Source of the DNA: Chromobotia macracanthus
Lineage: Eukaryota; Chordata; Actinopteri; Cypriniformes; Botiidae
Assembly: GCA_036877525.1 (NCBI GenBank)
Contig: JAZGTH010000101.1
Coordinates: forward strand, 2,070,001-2,134,000
DNA: 64,000 nt
Direction: 5' to 3'
Below, piece by piece: positions 1 through 15,000 of this stretch. Both the position numbers and the translations under genes were made by a program. The notes beneath the pieces are model-generated. The model was not told the DNA's origin, ran no database searches, and was given only the letters and a program-made list of their open reading frames with translations. Positions within the stretch are counted from its first letter, which is position 1. Every line of letters starts with the position of its first letter.

Positions 1-97
1 CACCTCTTTTAAAGCATTCGCTGGAGGTTTGATGATTTTTAGACCATGTTTCAACTGTTGTGTTGTGATCTCGGGGGGCGTGTGCTTCCTCTTCCAG

Positions 98-3000
98 ACA
101 GAGGCTGCACTGATGTATGATGCAGTGTTCATGGTTGCTGTGGCGTCTCAGCGGGCGACGCAGATGACCGTGAGCTCCCTGCAGTGCCACAGACACAAAC
201 CCTGGAGGTACGGCCCACGCTTCATGAACCTGTTTAAAGAGGTGAGAACGTGACCCATGTCAAATAAATGACATGGTGTGACATGGATACATCTTTATTG
301 GTTTTGATTGTCAACTTGAAACTTTACAGTTGTAAACTGAAGTGCAGACATTATGCATAGTTAACATTCTATGACAAAATTTTACATAGTAAAATTTTAC
401 TGTTTTTAATTAAAACATACTTGAGTAAAAGTAAACATGTAATGTTTCACATTTGAAATTGACTAATGAGAATATCTGTCCTTTGATTTCAACAAAGGAA
501 ATCTTTTGAGGCACGTTTGTGTGAGGCACAAACGTCATGAAAAATAAATTACATTTCCTACTACTGTATGGTATTCATGAAATGGCATTTGATGTGATTA
601 ATATTTTTTAATAAACAGCTTTTGTCAGATATTTGACCTGTAGGTTTCATAAACACATGTTTACAAGCACAACTGTTTCTCAGGGCAGTGAAGAGGCTGA
701 CAGTGGTTACTGATTCATCTGCCTTTTGATCTTTGTAAGTCTTGGATCACTGCTGGATGCTCTCTCTGCCTTTGGGGTCAAAACACTCCTGCTTCATGTC
801 TGAGTGTGGCGTGTGTCCATCCACTATGAGAACTCCAAAAATGATAGCCCTAAAATAGATGTCTGGGAGAACAAAGCTCCTGCACTTTATTCTGAATGAC
901 CATCACTATCATTTGTAGATATGCTTTCAGTTTCACATGCTTAATGGTTCAGGCTCTCTGAGTGCACGGACCGTTCGTTTCAGCTCTTGGAAATAGAACA
1001 GGCTTTATGGCTGGTCTTTAATGTTGAATTGCACCACAGTACATTAGAGGTGGGCCAGGGTGGCTTGGCACAGTAGTACAGAAGGTAAATGGATGTCCCT
1101 GTTTAAGTCTGCTGTGTGTTCAAACTAAGAACTTTCAGTCCTTGGTACTCAGTTTGCACCATAATAACTGAGTGACTATACTGTGTGAATACTGTAAGAA
1201 GTTCCTATGATCTTACAGATATCACTGGAATATGTGTCCTGAAGGACAGTTGTGGAGAGAGGGTGTGTACTTGAAGCAATAAGGGGTAATTAGTATGCTG
1301 TTCTTTGTTCCTGGGTAATTAGGTTACTAGGTCTGTCGTAAGTTAGCAAGGTGGCTAACATCACTTAAAGCAGCTTTAAGCATTTATAAGTGTCTAATTA
1401 GGCTTGTCTCTGTTTTACAGATTTAAGTTGCATGAGTGTGGAGTTAATTTTCTATATTGCAACAGAGGCAAAGTGCTAATGAGTCCATTAGCTGTAAAAC
1501 TTTCTAATGTGCTAAACATGTGAACTGCATATGTAACCACTGAAATTCTTCAGTTCATTTAAATAGGTAATATATATGGGTTGCCAAGGCAAATAGAAAT
1601 GGAAAATTTAGAAATAGAAATAGAAAATTTTTAGAAATAGAATTTTTTTGTCCTATTCATTATAGTCATTTTCACTCATGTACTGTATTGTGAGATTTGG
1701 AATGTAATGTTTGTTTACGTTGAGCCAATGGGAAGGAGATGCTGATGAGTGCAGTTTTACTCATGGGTGCTGCATTTTTATGAGGAAATAACCTACAAAA
1801 TGCATTATGTGGCATTTCATTTCAAATTACATGCCTCTTTTACAGTAGTGGAAAAAAGGTTATGTGAATTTACACCATTTAAGAAACCTTGATTATATTG
1901 ACTGTGTTAGACTGATTTTATCCAAAGAGCAAAGCCATTCCAACCAAGATACATTGTATAAAGGAAGCACATCTCTAGACACAGAACATGGTAGCACATG
2001 TGTAGGGGCTGTTACACTACGTTTATCCCTGCTTGGAGCCAAATTGTAGGGCTGAAGTGAAAATTAAGTATCATTATGATATTTTTGGCACCAAAAATGT
2101 TTGCGATCCCATATGTTACAGTCACCACCCACAGCTTCTCAAAGCCAATAAGGGAAATAAGTGCTGTCATTATCAAATTATACACAAGAGGCAACACGCC
2201 AAAACCCTTTGCTTCTAGCTAAACCTAGGAAATTGTAAAAAAAAAAAAATCTAAATTGATCCTGCTTATGTTTTTAATACACATTGTAAGTCTTGATAAA
2301 TAATGCATGTTATTGCAATAAAAAATCATATCAATCAATCTTCATAATCCATCCATCAAAATGTTCCATCAAAACTTGATCTTCCCCTGATTTCACATAG
2401 GTCATATGGGCGGGGCAATAATTCCACCCAATAGAAAAACGGCTGTTTAGGCACTGTTTTGATTTTTTACTGTTGCTAACTCATTAGGATGCAAAGTACC
2501 TTCAGTCTCCAGTGACTCCACCACAACTATTCTAGCCAGGTCATTACTGCTCACTGATATGGCTCTAATGGTCCATATCAAGGTGAGCATCAAGTCTCCA
2601 CACGTTCACCTGAGCCTGAGGTGGTGACTTGTTGAAGGCCATCTGCTGTGTCTTATTTTGAGATTTGTGCTTTGAGAAACACTGCAACCTTGAGAACAGA
2701 AGTGCAGTTTCTTTGTGATATCTCACCTGCTTATCAAAGGCACTGGGGGTTTAAACAGGGCTATTACTCTTCCTTAGGGTTTTCGGCTGAAAGAATTCTG
2801 GGATTGTCTGCTTTTCTTGTTTGAATTAAAACAGAGCTGGAAAAATAGCTACTGGAAACAGCTTGTTTGCCCTTGCTTTTGAGAATATACAATATACATT
2901 TATTTTAAAAAATAATGCTTTTTTTATCTAAATTTCTGCACAACAGAGAATTTAAGTAAAATCCCAGAGGAAAATTTTAAAGCTCTTTCACAGTTTAGAG

Positions 3001-6000
3001 AATAAAGAGCTGTAAAGAATTTGATGAGAAATGTTTGAGCTGATTTGGAAATCTCCGGTTGCTTTGTATCTTTGCAAAACTGAACCTTTGCAAACTTGTG
3101 ATATTGTTGAGATCTTGTATGAAACTCTTAAGGAGCCAGAGATTAAAGGGTCTGTTTCTCAGGAAGAAAATCTGAGCCGCAGGAGACGTCAGCAAAAACT
3201 CAGTGCTGTCTAGGAGAAACAACTGAGATATTGTTTCTGAGAAGAGATCTGAGTTATTCTTTCCTGTAGGATGTAATTTTCTTGGAAACTTTTTACTTAC
3301 AACTTCGGGTCTTTGTGTTAACAGACACATGCCTTCAGGCAGCACAATATGCTATTATAGCTATGATTGAAAGACACAGCAGTAAACCAGATACTGTGCG
3401 CCCATTTTTTCTCCACACTGTTTTTGCCCCTCAGGCCCAATGGGATGGTTTGACAGGACGAATAGTCCTTAACAAGACTGATGGTTTGCGCAAAGAGTTC
3501 AGCTTAGACCTCATCAGCCTCAAGGAGGACGGAGCTGCTAAGGTGAGTCAGCCGAGAAACACTGTGAAGGTAATGGCGAGAAACTTAACGTTCTGTTTGC
3601 TTCCCTTGATCTGTTCACCTTGCAACTATTCACATGAGTTTCCCAGCAGTAGGTGTGCCTGAAAACCTTGAGCAAAGAATTTTAACATAATTTTGGGCAG
3701 GCTTGTTTATTGTGGATTGAATTACTCATTTTTGTCCCCAAGTGAAATTTTGAATATGCATTTTAGAAATCACTATGTTTGAAAGCCAAATGAAAGGAAT
3801 ATTTATTTAAAAAAAGATTATTTTGTATTGACCATGTTTGTCTTATGCTGACTACTCAACTCTTCGACTCTTTTCTGAAAGCGTTTGCCCAACGGTGCAT
3901 CACGACCTACTAAATTATGGACAAAGGTTTGTTCCAGTCAATTCCCTGAGTTTGTTATTAAGACCTGTGGAGAGTTTGGATTTCCCTCCCTGTGTGAAAT
4001 TCACTTTAGTAAACCTGATATCATTCCATCAGCTTCCCTCTCCCTGTGGAAATCCCTTCATTTTCTTATGGAAAAAGATTTTTGCCAGTCAATTTTGCCA
4101 GACCATCTCGCTGGGATGCAAATCGCCATGCTCGATGTGTAGCACTGTAAAACTGTCACCTTTTTCCACAATGCTTCTCGCCTCAGTACGTAACACATCT
4201 TCCCCGTAAGCAACTCAAGCGTGCAGAAAAATGCACATTAATCCACTAGCAGATGTTTAGAGCAGCTCTAATCTACTTTGTAAAGTTCATTTGAATAAGT
4301 CTCTCTTTTCAGACTCTTTTGAGCAGTATGACAACTGAAATACATAAACAGTGAGTAGATTAGGTTTGGGTTAACAAAAGGGTTTATCTGAAAGATAAAG
4401 GCAAGTACTTTGGCTGGCATTTTAATTCTTTTACAAGTGGTAAAAATTTCTGTGCCAAAAATGCCAAAATAATTTGGTTTTAATGACCATTAATTTTGTA
4501 ACAACCTCCTTGAAAACCCTGAATTAAAAAGGACGGGTTCACCGAACAATGTGCCGCACAAACTGTGAAGGTCAGGCTGAAATGATCAGAGATCTTGTTA
4601 AAACCTTGTTAAAAGTAAACGTCAGCCGCTCTTACATAACATGGATCCCTCGCGTGCTACACATGGTCAAGTACAGCTCAAGGTTTGACAGACTTTTCTA
4701 CATTCTACTTGTATCATTAGTTAGATACACATATTAGATGAGAAATAATAGAATCTTTGCTACTTCCTCCGTTACATCACTGTGAGTGGCCGGGCTGTTT
4801 ATGAATACTAAACTGATGTAGTTAATTGTAATGTAATGTAATGTGGATAATCATGTGTTCAGATGTATTGAGCTGTCTGATGTCAGAGCTTTGCGGAAAG
4901 TCATGGTATTTTTAATAGTACAGTGATCTCGAATAAAACTCCATTGTGAATGTTTAAGGCCCCCCTTCGTTTACAATATTTGAAGACCCCCCTCACAATT
5001 TCTACTCAATAAAATATTCTACAACTTTGCATAACTGGAACGATATGTTTATTATAAAAAAAAACCAAGCACTCAGAATAAGTTTGATTTGTAGTTGTTT
5101 TAACTTATTTTTATATTTGTTTTGCGTTTAATATAATTTAAATAAGTCATTTTGGGCCCCATCTCTCTGGTTGAGAAACACTGCCCTATTTCTTTCAATT
5201 TTTAATTTGTTCTTCTTATGCTGCTTCTTATGTTAATCCATATTTGAAGCTCATTATTATGCTAATGGAAAATGTGTATGTAGTCGAATAGTTAATAGTT
5301 AATAGTTTTGTTAATGGCAGAAACATTTTCTGCATAATTGAGTTTAAAATAGTGGTTTAAACTGACTGGTCTTCAGCCTGCACTTGTGCTGAGTCTGTTA
5401 TAGGACGTCTCCCAAACTCATAATGTCTTTTTTGAATGTAAACATAGCGTATTTTTACCTGACCATAACTAAATTACTCCACCATTATATTTGTTGCTTT
5501 CTCTGTCCTTTCTTTTTAATTACAACAAATAAAGCAAATAGATTACTAAGAGCTCATACACTTATTTCAAAAGAATTACTTGGTGTGCGCAAAAACCACT
5601 CAGAATTTATTGACTGTGTAAATACAGAAGCTGAGGGCTTGACTGCATGTTTTATGCAGGAAGAGGTGAATTCCCATTTACTGGATATAACAGATTTTTA
5701 GTCTTTTCATTCCTTCCTATAGTTTTTAATAAATCTGCTCCCTTTTCATCATATCACAACTTTCATTCATTCAACTGAAGCTCACATTCAATTTGCTTAT
5801 GTTGTTTCTTGTATTCATTCCAACATTCAATTTTAACACTGTGTTGTCAGATTGGTGTGTGGAACTCTTACACGGGCCTCAATCTGACCGAGCGAAAAGA
5901 CAACAACAATATCACAGACTCCCTGGCTAACAGGACACTTATTGTAACCACAATCCTGGTAAGAAATACCAGTGTAAATATACAGTAACCTACAGTAGTT

Positions 6001-9000
6001 TTCAAAAAGATGATTGGTTTAAAATGGACTGTTCAAAATTCTACCAACTGCATTGTGACACGTTTTGTACTTTCGAACAGGAAAACCCCTACGTTATGTA
6101 TAAAAAGTCAGACAAGGTGCTATATGGGAATGATCGGTTTGAAGGCTACTGTCTAGACCTGCTGAAGGAGCTCTCCAACATCCTGGGATTCACCTATGAA
6201 GTAAAGCTGGTTTCTGATGGAAAATACGGAGCTCAGAATGATAAGGGAGAATGGAACGGAATGGTTCGTGAACTGATTGACCATGTAAGTGATTTCCCAT
6301 AATGCCACAAAAACTAAACTACTATATGACAAAACTTCATGGCTCATGTCTGACCATCCTGTTGGCTAAGTCCCAAATCTTATTTAATCAAAAGTGAGAA
6401 TCATATCATCCAGATGAAATAAAAGTGATCCAAAATGTTAGAATTCCTGTTTATTTTGTAGAAACAGTCCTTGTGACCCCATAATATCTGATTAGGGTTT
6501 TGGAAAACAGCCTAGACATCAGACTGTTAAAGCTTTACTCACTGACAACTGATTTCTGCATCAGTTTCTAATGGATATTTTTGTCTCTTAGCTCCTATCA
6601 TCCAATTCAGAGATCATGGGAATTATAGATTTTTTTTTCTGTAATTAAGTGTTTTGTTTTGCTCAAGATATGCTTACAAAGCATAATAAAGTAATCAAAT
6701 TTGGTTCCGTTTGTTTGATTATCTTTGATTAAGTCAATTTTTGGCTGGAAGTCTGCAAAGAGACTGACATTGCGCCTTCAAAACATCAAGGTATAGAAGT
6801 TCCTTAAAGTACTTTTTATACTTTCCAATGAAAATTCAACAGGTATTTTTCAATAATACCAAAATGAAAGACACTGTTACTTTGATCAGGCTGTAAAGAG
6901 TCTCTGGTTTTCAGTTTATTACAGATGTTTTTGTCCTTCCACATTGATTTGCTCTTATTTAAATGCTTGTGTCTATCCATTTATATGGTGGACATAAAAG
7001 TCTAGAAGATGCACAAAAGTCCTACTTGTGCGTTTTAGTTTAAACGAGCTTCATAAAACAACAGGAAACTTTGAATAGACAGTAATTTTTCATCAAAGCT
7101 GGGTTGTGGGACTCATGCCTGCAGGCAATGCTTGTTTTGATCTTCATAATTGAACTCCAGTATCAGCTGTATTTGTTTGCAAACCTAAACACATTTTTTC
7201 CTGCAATCTGGAATTTACACCAGCAAAGCAAATTCCTGTTTTTTGTAAACCAATACTTCTCATTCCCTCAACCAGATAGCTGACCTTGCAGTGGCTCCAC
7301 TGACCATCACTTACGTCCGAGAGAAAGTTATTGACTTCTCCAAACCCTTCATGACCCTGGGCATCAGCATACTGTACCGCAAACCAAACGGCACCAACCC
7401 AGGGGTCTTCTCCTTCCTTAACCCCCTCACCCCTGACATCTGGATGTACGTGCTCCTGGCTTGTCTGGGAGTGAGCTGTGTACTCTTTGTGATCGCCAGG
7501 TATGGATGGCAGTTCTTCAGATCTTTTGCGTCAGATGTTGTTCTGAGCTCGGAATGGCACAGAATATGAGTTTTAGACAGATCTAGGACCATTGAGCCAA
7601 TTGTTCAAAAGTATCTTTTTTAGATTCTCATGTTTTATGGTTTGATATCACATAAAGAGGCATATTATCATGCTGTGATTTGAAGAAAATTGCTGCTATG
7701 TGTGACTTAAGGGAACATCTTGCAGTCATTTTTAATCATTTGTTTCCCTCACACATTTCTCTTTGAAGTCTTGACTTCCGTCTGATCTATTAAAATTTAA
7801 AGTTGTCTTCCAGAGTGTGCTGAGTTATATCACATTGCTTTGTGGGAGTGTAAAGTAATGTATTTTGTTCATGTGATATCATTAAACTTGAGATACCGGA
7901 ATCAAAATGTGTCTTGAAACAGATCAATAAGTAATCAAAAAAAATCAACAGCTTTATTATATTGCTTTCAGATCAGAGATTAATGACGTAAACATTTCAT
8001 GTCATGGGCTTATCCTCATACAGTTTTTTTCTCATAAATGCATAATGCACTTTCTCAGGTAGCTCTGTATTATATATTTTGTATGAGAGTAAAAGGTCCC
8101 TCAGTATTAAATCCTGGTTCATAAGCTGTAGCCTCTGGCAAATGTTCATGTCTGTATACATAAAGAGAACATCAACTGAAACACAATATCAAATCAGAGC
8201 AGAAATGATTGGTTGCTTCTGTTATGCAAATTGCAGGGAAATTGCTGTCCAGTCAGACTTGTGTAATGGACATCTGGTGGGGTCAGAGTGTTAGTGTGGG
8301 TTCATATGCAGTGAATGACACATTTGTTCTGAGATACAGTGCGCAGGGAGTCTTTAAAAAAGTGATCTTGAAATTTGGCATCTTTGATGGCACACACTGC
8401 AGTTTATTGAGTGTGTCTACATACCATGAGGCTTGACAAATGAGTCCTGTGGTGTGTGTTGATCAGGCATCGATTTACCATGGGGTGATATTATAAACAA
8501 CCCAATTATTAGGGTGTTGGAATGCAGGGTCTGTCTTTCAAACGCTCTTGTGTAATTGCAGAAAAATGTAATTTCTGCTCATTCGTTCCTTTCCTAGTTT
8601 CAAACGCTGTAAAAACTGAATGTGCAATTGGTGCCATTTTTTTTACTTAAAATTGAATTGGTGTAACTTAATGTGGTTAGTTTGATTCAGTTGTATTAAA
8701 CCATATTTTTAATCATTTAATGTTACTGCATTAAGCATTTTTTAGACATCTTGGAAATCCTGTCCATATTTCCCTACATTTAACCAGAATGTAGGAAAAG
8801 GTTAGAAAACTGGAAGGCTTTCCTTCCAGTTTTTTTTTTTAGTGAGTTCATTTTTAATCTTCAGACAGCAGTTATCGATAGCCAGTAGCATGAAAAGGAT
8901 TTCAGCTGCTCTGCAAAAGCAGAGTTGACCAACACTCTGAAGCATCTCAAGTACAATAATAGTACTTATTAGAAACGCATACATCAAACCACTGTGTTCA

Positions 9001-12000
9001 GTCTGTTTGTTTTGTGTTCCTCCAGGTTTACACCGTATGAGTGGTATAATCCTCACCCCTGCAACCCCTCATCTGAAGTCATTGAGAACAATTTCACACT
9101 GCTCAACAGTTTATGGTTTGGAGTCGCGGCTCTGATGCGTCAAGGTATATTGCACACAACACAAATTTTAGTTTGCGGCAGTGCTTTAGCCGATAAAATG
9201 ACTAAATTATGAAAAATGACAAATGCAGCTTTCTGTATGCTGTTTCACATTATCAGAGAAAATAATTTTGTGTGTTTTTTGATGAACTGGTGTGTATATA
9301 CAGGCCAAACCATGTGCATGTGCTATTAGAACATAACCATTAATTAAACATAATTGCAGTACATAAATGAATTGCATTAGACAAAAAGTAAACATATAAT
9401 AAATCAAACTATCAAAAGCATGTATTTTAACATTTCACATATGATGACTTCACCCACAGTTTGTGTTCCTATGTTGCTCAACTGGTAGCATTGCACTAGC
9501 AGTGCTAAAGTTTGTGGGTTCTATTCCCAGGAAACAGACATACTGATCAAATGTATAGCTTGAATGCAGTGTAAAACACTTAAATAAAGTGGATAAAAGC
9601 ATCTGCCAAATACATAAATGTAAATGGTTTCTGCACCTGTGTGGGATCTCACTTCATAAATGTACTCAAAATGGTTAAAAGTTATTGAAAAATGGCTAGT
9701 TAGTTCTGTTTTTGTTACGTGATGCAGTGACATTTATAGACTTTATAAGAATTGCTTATATGTCAAAACACTTTATGAGAGCACTGTAGTGTTTATTACC
9801 CTCTATTCATTCTGAATTAACCTTGTTGTTTCACAAGTTCCAGAACTTTTCCTTGTGGGGGTTTAAACATGACAACACATCACTGGTACGGCTATAAGCC
9901 ACAGCCAGTTGATGTTAAATAGAGTTTTAGTCGAGGTTGGTGTAATGGGTCTGATGTTTGTGAAGCAGGGTCTGTAGGTTCCGCTACAGAAGGTATGAAC
10001 TAAAATGGATGACCTGTCTGGTGTGCAGGAAGTGTGAAACGGCAAGAGTGGTGTTAATGAGCACTGGTGAACCGGACGAATCATTATCCAGCATAGTCTG
10101 ACTTCACATTACAACGAGTTTTCCTCTGAAATATTAGATAAATCTGATTTACATCAGAGAGACTGTTCAACCGTGAAGAGGGAATTTTAAGTTCAGTTTA
10201 GAAAGTTTGTGTGGTTTCAGGGTAGAACATGGTGTTAGAAGCTAGCAATAGCAAGGTCATGGGTTTAATTCTCAGAGAACAAACAGATTCTCATCAAATG
10301 CATCATGAATTTACTGCGAGTCACTTTGGTTAGAAGCATCTGGAAATGCATAAATGACACTTTTTTTATAAAACATCCCTTAATATTTTGAATTACAACA
10401 TTTAAATCATCTAAACTGTAAGTTTCAGAACTGCAAACCTCCCTATATAGTCACCTATAAGATCATCTATAGCAAAAACAGCTCGTTTAGCCAGCCCAAA
10501 ATGTTGTGATGTCATTTGTTAATGTATTTATCTGACTGCTCAAATTGACATGTCAGCAATGGAGGAAAAAAATAGAAATTCTATGGAGAAATATTTATGA
10601 TTTGACCTCCTTAGTCTGATGAACAAGCTTTTTGAAACCCACCCACACACATAGTCCTAATTAGGCTGGTTTAGGTGGTAATGTATTCATTTTGATTGCA
10701 TGTTTAAAAGTGTGCATATTTGTGCATTATTACCCACCAGAGTTAAACCACCTACATGGGGTTACTGAATAAACCTTGTTTTCTTTCCAGACATCTCATC
10801 AAGTTAAGCATTCAGCGGAATACAAATGAGAAACTCAATTTTTGCTGTTTGTTTTGGTCCTTAAGTTGACACAACATTTAAGAGGATTATTCAAGTTATG
10901 CACAGCCTGCTGTTCGGTTTCGTGTTTTGTCAACTGTATTTGTGGTGATCTATCTTGTCTTACACTCTCGTGATAAAATAAGGGTTATGACTGACAGGTG
11001 TGAGGGATAACCATGTGCCATTTAAGAGTAACATGGGTCACTAGCTAACTTCTAGTTATACTAATTATATGAGATTAGCCACAATGACAGTGTACAGAAA
11101 TTAACATATGCATCTTGTGGTTTCAAATAGTTGCATTATGTTCTAAATGAAGAGTGACATCCACAAACTGGTATAAAATAGCTTTTGTCAGACTTACAGA
11201 CTACTTTGTTGAAAACATTTTTCAAAACTTTTTTTTTTTTGCTGGCTTTATTTGTTGGTGAACACTGATCAAATAGCTCAGATCAAATCTAATAATATAT
11301 CTGGCAATCAAACTGAGTTTTAAAGTTGTGCTACACATTCTGAATACAGTTGCGTACACACATTGTGAAATTGTACTGTCATTTTTACAAGCAACCTCAG
11401 TGTGTGTTCATGCATGAATGACAATCAGCAGTTATTCAGTATCATAAATCAGTATCAGGGGTCTGTCTTTCTAACTTCAAAATTGCCACATAATAATCAA
11501 TTAATAGGATACTCCCACCCATATATCTTAATAACACATCCAGTTAATCACAAGGGTGACTTTGCTTATGGTAGGGTAACATCTACAGGTACATGAAAGT
11601 TCATTCCAGGCTAAAGTATTCTGGCCTTCGTTAGATTTTGGCACAGATAAAGTTCCCACAATGTTTTATATTTTAGTAATCTATCAGAGGCCTCAGCATT
11701 CCTGCTACAGTTAGAATAACACACATTAGATTTATCATCAAGCTAGAGGATAAAATCTAGAATAATTGTAATAAAGGCAAAAGTAATATGGGTCTTTGAT
11801 TTAAAAATAAACCCGTTTAGGCTGTCATGGTGGTCTGTAAGGAAATGCAGATGTGGGTGTGAGGAATTGTTGTATGTGTGTGTGTATGTGACCGTGCATG
11901 CTTATCAGAGGGGTTTCTCCAGGGAGTCAAGAAAAGCAGTGCGTTCTTATTAATCTACAGTACAAAAATAAAATGAAACAAATATAAGTATGCTAATATT

Positions 12001-15000
12001 AATACATAAAAATACAATAGTATTGTTTTCTTGTCAGTAGTGTCAGAACTAAAATCTCTGTGTGTACACACAAAAATTGTATACATACGGTAATATTAAA
12101 CCCAATTGGCATCTGCAAATAAATACAGCTAGACCTTTTCTCAACCTTGTACAGCATTTTGATGATTTTGTTCTGTACATGTTTTTCTGAACACTTGTTT
12201 GCTATTTCAGGATCGGAGCTGATGCCCAAAGCACTGTCCACCAGAATCGTGGGAGGCATTTGGTGGTTCTTCACTTTAATCATCATATCTTCCTACACGG
12301 CCAACCTGGCTGCTTTTCTCACAGTGGAGAGAATGGACTCCCCGATCGATTCCGCTGATGATCTGGCCAAGCAGACTAGAATTGAATACGGAGCTGTGAG
12401 AGATGGATCCACAATGACTTTCTTTAAGGTAACATGTTGTTTTCTATCATATGTGCTGGATCGATTTGCCCCGGCGCTTCACAAAAAAGCTATTAAAATA
12501 TACAGCACGACCAAGTAGCTATAATCCAAACACTCACAAATAGATTTCAATTTTACAAGAGCCCTACCTGTACAGGAGGAGCTGGGCCTTTTAGGAGTAA
12601 ATTTATTGGATATTTGCTTGGAAGTAAAAAGGCGATCAATCTTTGACGTCTGTCTCATGATAAGATACAAACCAATAAAATTGATTCAACACAGTTACAC
12701 ACAGATTAGGTTTGAGTGAAGAAACAAACACCAAATAAATGTTGGTTAATTTACTAACCAGTTATTAAAGCGTAGCACATTAAAAAAAGACTTATTCTTA
12801 TTCACTTACATTTATCCAGCGTCACTAACAGTAAATTCATGCTATACAATTTATCACCACGTGTTCCCTGGGAGACGAACCCCACATATATTTTGTAGTA
12901 GCATAAGGATACTATTCATACTTTGTAAAATCTCCTTTAAATTCGTGCAATCATATGCAAATCATTTAAAAACGGTCTTATTCTTTTAATTTTCTGGTAT
13001 GTTTTTTTCTCTTCCACCACAGATCATCTAAGACTTCCTTCTAATGCCTTCAATGTAAACATCGGTAAATCCCTCTGAAATCCTCCTTTACCTTCTCCAA
13101 TCCGGCCATCTAAAATTCCAGGAACACCAGTAATCCATATATATAAATCCAGCGATCTGTCTTATGTGCATGGGCAACACATATGCACTGTTCATTATTT
13201 AGAGAGAGATGGGAACGCAAATAGACCGGTGTCCAGAGGCTGGTGGGCTTTATCCACTAAGACTGTAGGCTGTGATTACAACCCGTGTATCTGGTGAAAT
13301 ACAGGCCCGCAGAGGACCGAATCAAATCAGCTATGAGAGATTTAGAGGACAGATGTCCCATGTCCCCTTGCTGTCCACTGACATGCTTAGACAGAACATC
13401 TGAGACAACTTATCCCCTTTAACTTCAGACTAATGAGAGATCAGAGCAAACTTATCAAACCTGAAAAGCTGATACCGGCAGCTACTTGAAGAGCGAGATC
13501 CAAAGATGAGACCTTTCCATAATGAAAAACATATCGATTCAGTCAGTGTCGTACTTTTGGAAGTTTAAAACACAATGCATAAAGTTTGACATTCTTTGCC
13601 TTTCAGAAATCAAAAATTTCAACATACGAGAAGATGTGGGCCTTCATGAGCAGTAGGAAAAACACGGCACTGGTGAAGAATAATAAGGAAGGGATCACCA
13701 GAGTCCTGACCACTGATTATGCCCTTCTCATGGAGTCCACCAGCATAGAGTACATCACCCAGAGGAACTGTAACCTCACTCAGGTCGGCGGTCTGATAGA
13801 CTCCAAGGGCTATGGTGTCGGCACCCCCATAGGTAATGACCTGCACCCTTGTGTACCCACTGAAAAACAGTGCCATAATGCCTGGCAGGCTGCTGAGCCC
13901 CTAACCCCTGTCTGAACAGCCTCAGGCGAAATGTGGGCCATCTTTCTCCAATATGCACCTTTATGCACTTTGTTTCTTCTGCCAGAAGAATTTATTGTAG
14001 AAGAAACTAAACTACAAACCCAGCTGCTCAAATTGATAAGTTCCTATTGAATTTGCGTTGCTATGCTTGATTTAGTTTTGTCTTTGCTTTGTTACTGCAT
14101 TTAAAAGTCAGATTTTGGATATTTCTGTGGGATATCTCCAACTTTTTCTGTTTTTCTGTTCCAATGCTTGGAAATTAGCTTCTAGTTGCTTAAAAATGTA
14201 TTGTTTAGCATTAACTATCTAACTTGCTGTGTTTGCTTCCATGTTTGTATGACATCAAGTCATAGTGTTGCACTTTTCCAAATACAAAGTTGGAAATAAG
14301 TTCTAAGAAAACAATGTTATTTTGCCCACATGATGGTATAATTATGGAATCTACTAGCAGCCACTAACCTTCTGAAGCTAACCAGTCAAACCCTGGCCAC
14401 CTGTTTTCACCTGAGTTTGCTTGAAAATTACAGGCAGATGTATTAAAATAAAACCTGGAACAGATAATCTGAAACAGCAAACATGACTAGCCTTAACATC
14501 CGATTCATTGCAGGCTCACCGTACCGAGACAAGGTGACCATCGCCATCCTGCAACTACAGGAAGAAGGAAAGCTGCACATGATGAAGGAGAAATGGTGGA
14601 GAGGTAACGGATGCCCTGAAGAAGACAACAAAGAGGCCAGTGCTCTGGGTGTGGAGAACATCGGGGGCATCTTCATTGTGCTGGCCGCCGGTCTTGTGCT
14701 GTCCGTGTTCGTGGCAATCGGAGAGTTCGTCTACAAGTCACGGAAAAACAGCGACATCGAAGAGGTGAGTGATGGGCTGTTTGAGGCACCCTGCGGGGTC
14801 TCAGTCATACAGGAACTAATTACCTCCTGTGTGTCACAGCAGAAATGAGCCGTGTAAACAGAAACGACACATTCGTGGGATGTTTTGCAGCAGCCCGCTG
14901 GTCAGGAACATATTTCAGACTTACATAAGTTGTTTATTATGCAGGTGTTTCCCATATGTTTCTAAATGTTTTTTGTGATCTCACTTGTTTTGCATGAAGC

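Noticed and set aside
3282..3662. 126-codon open frame over a grik1 exon
   Set aside because: Only 3435-3542 is exon; the flanks are intron read through in frame.
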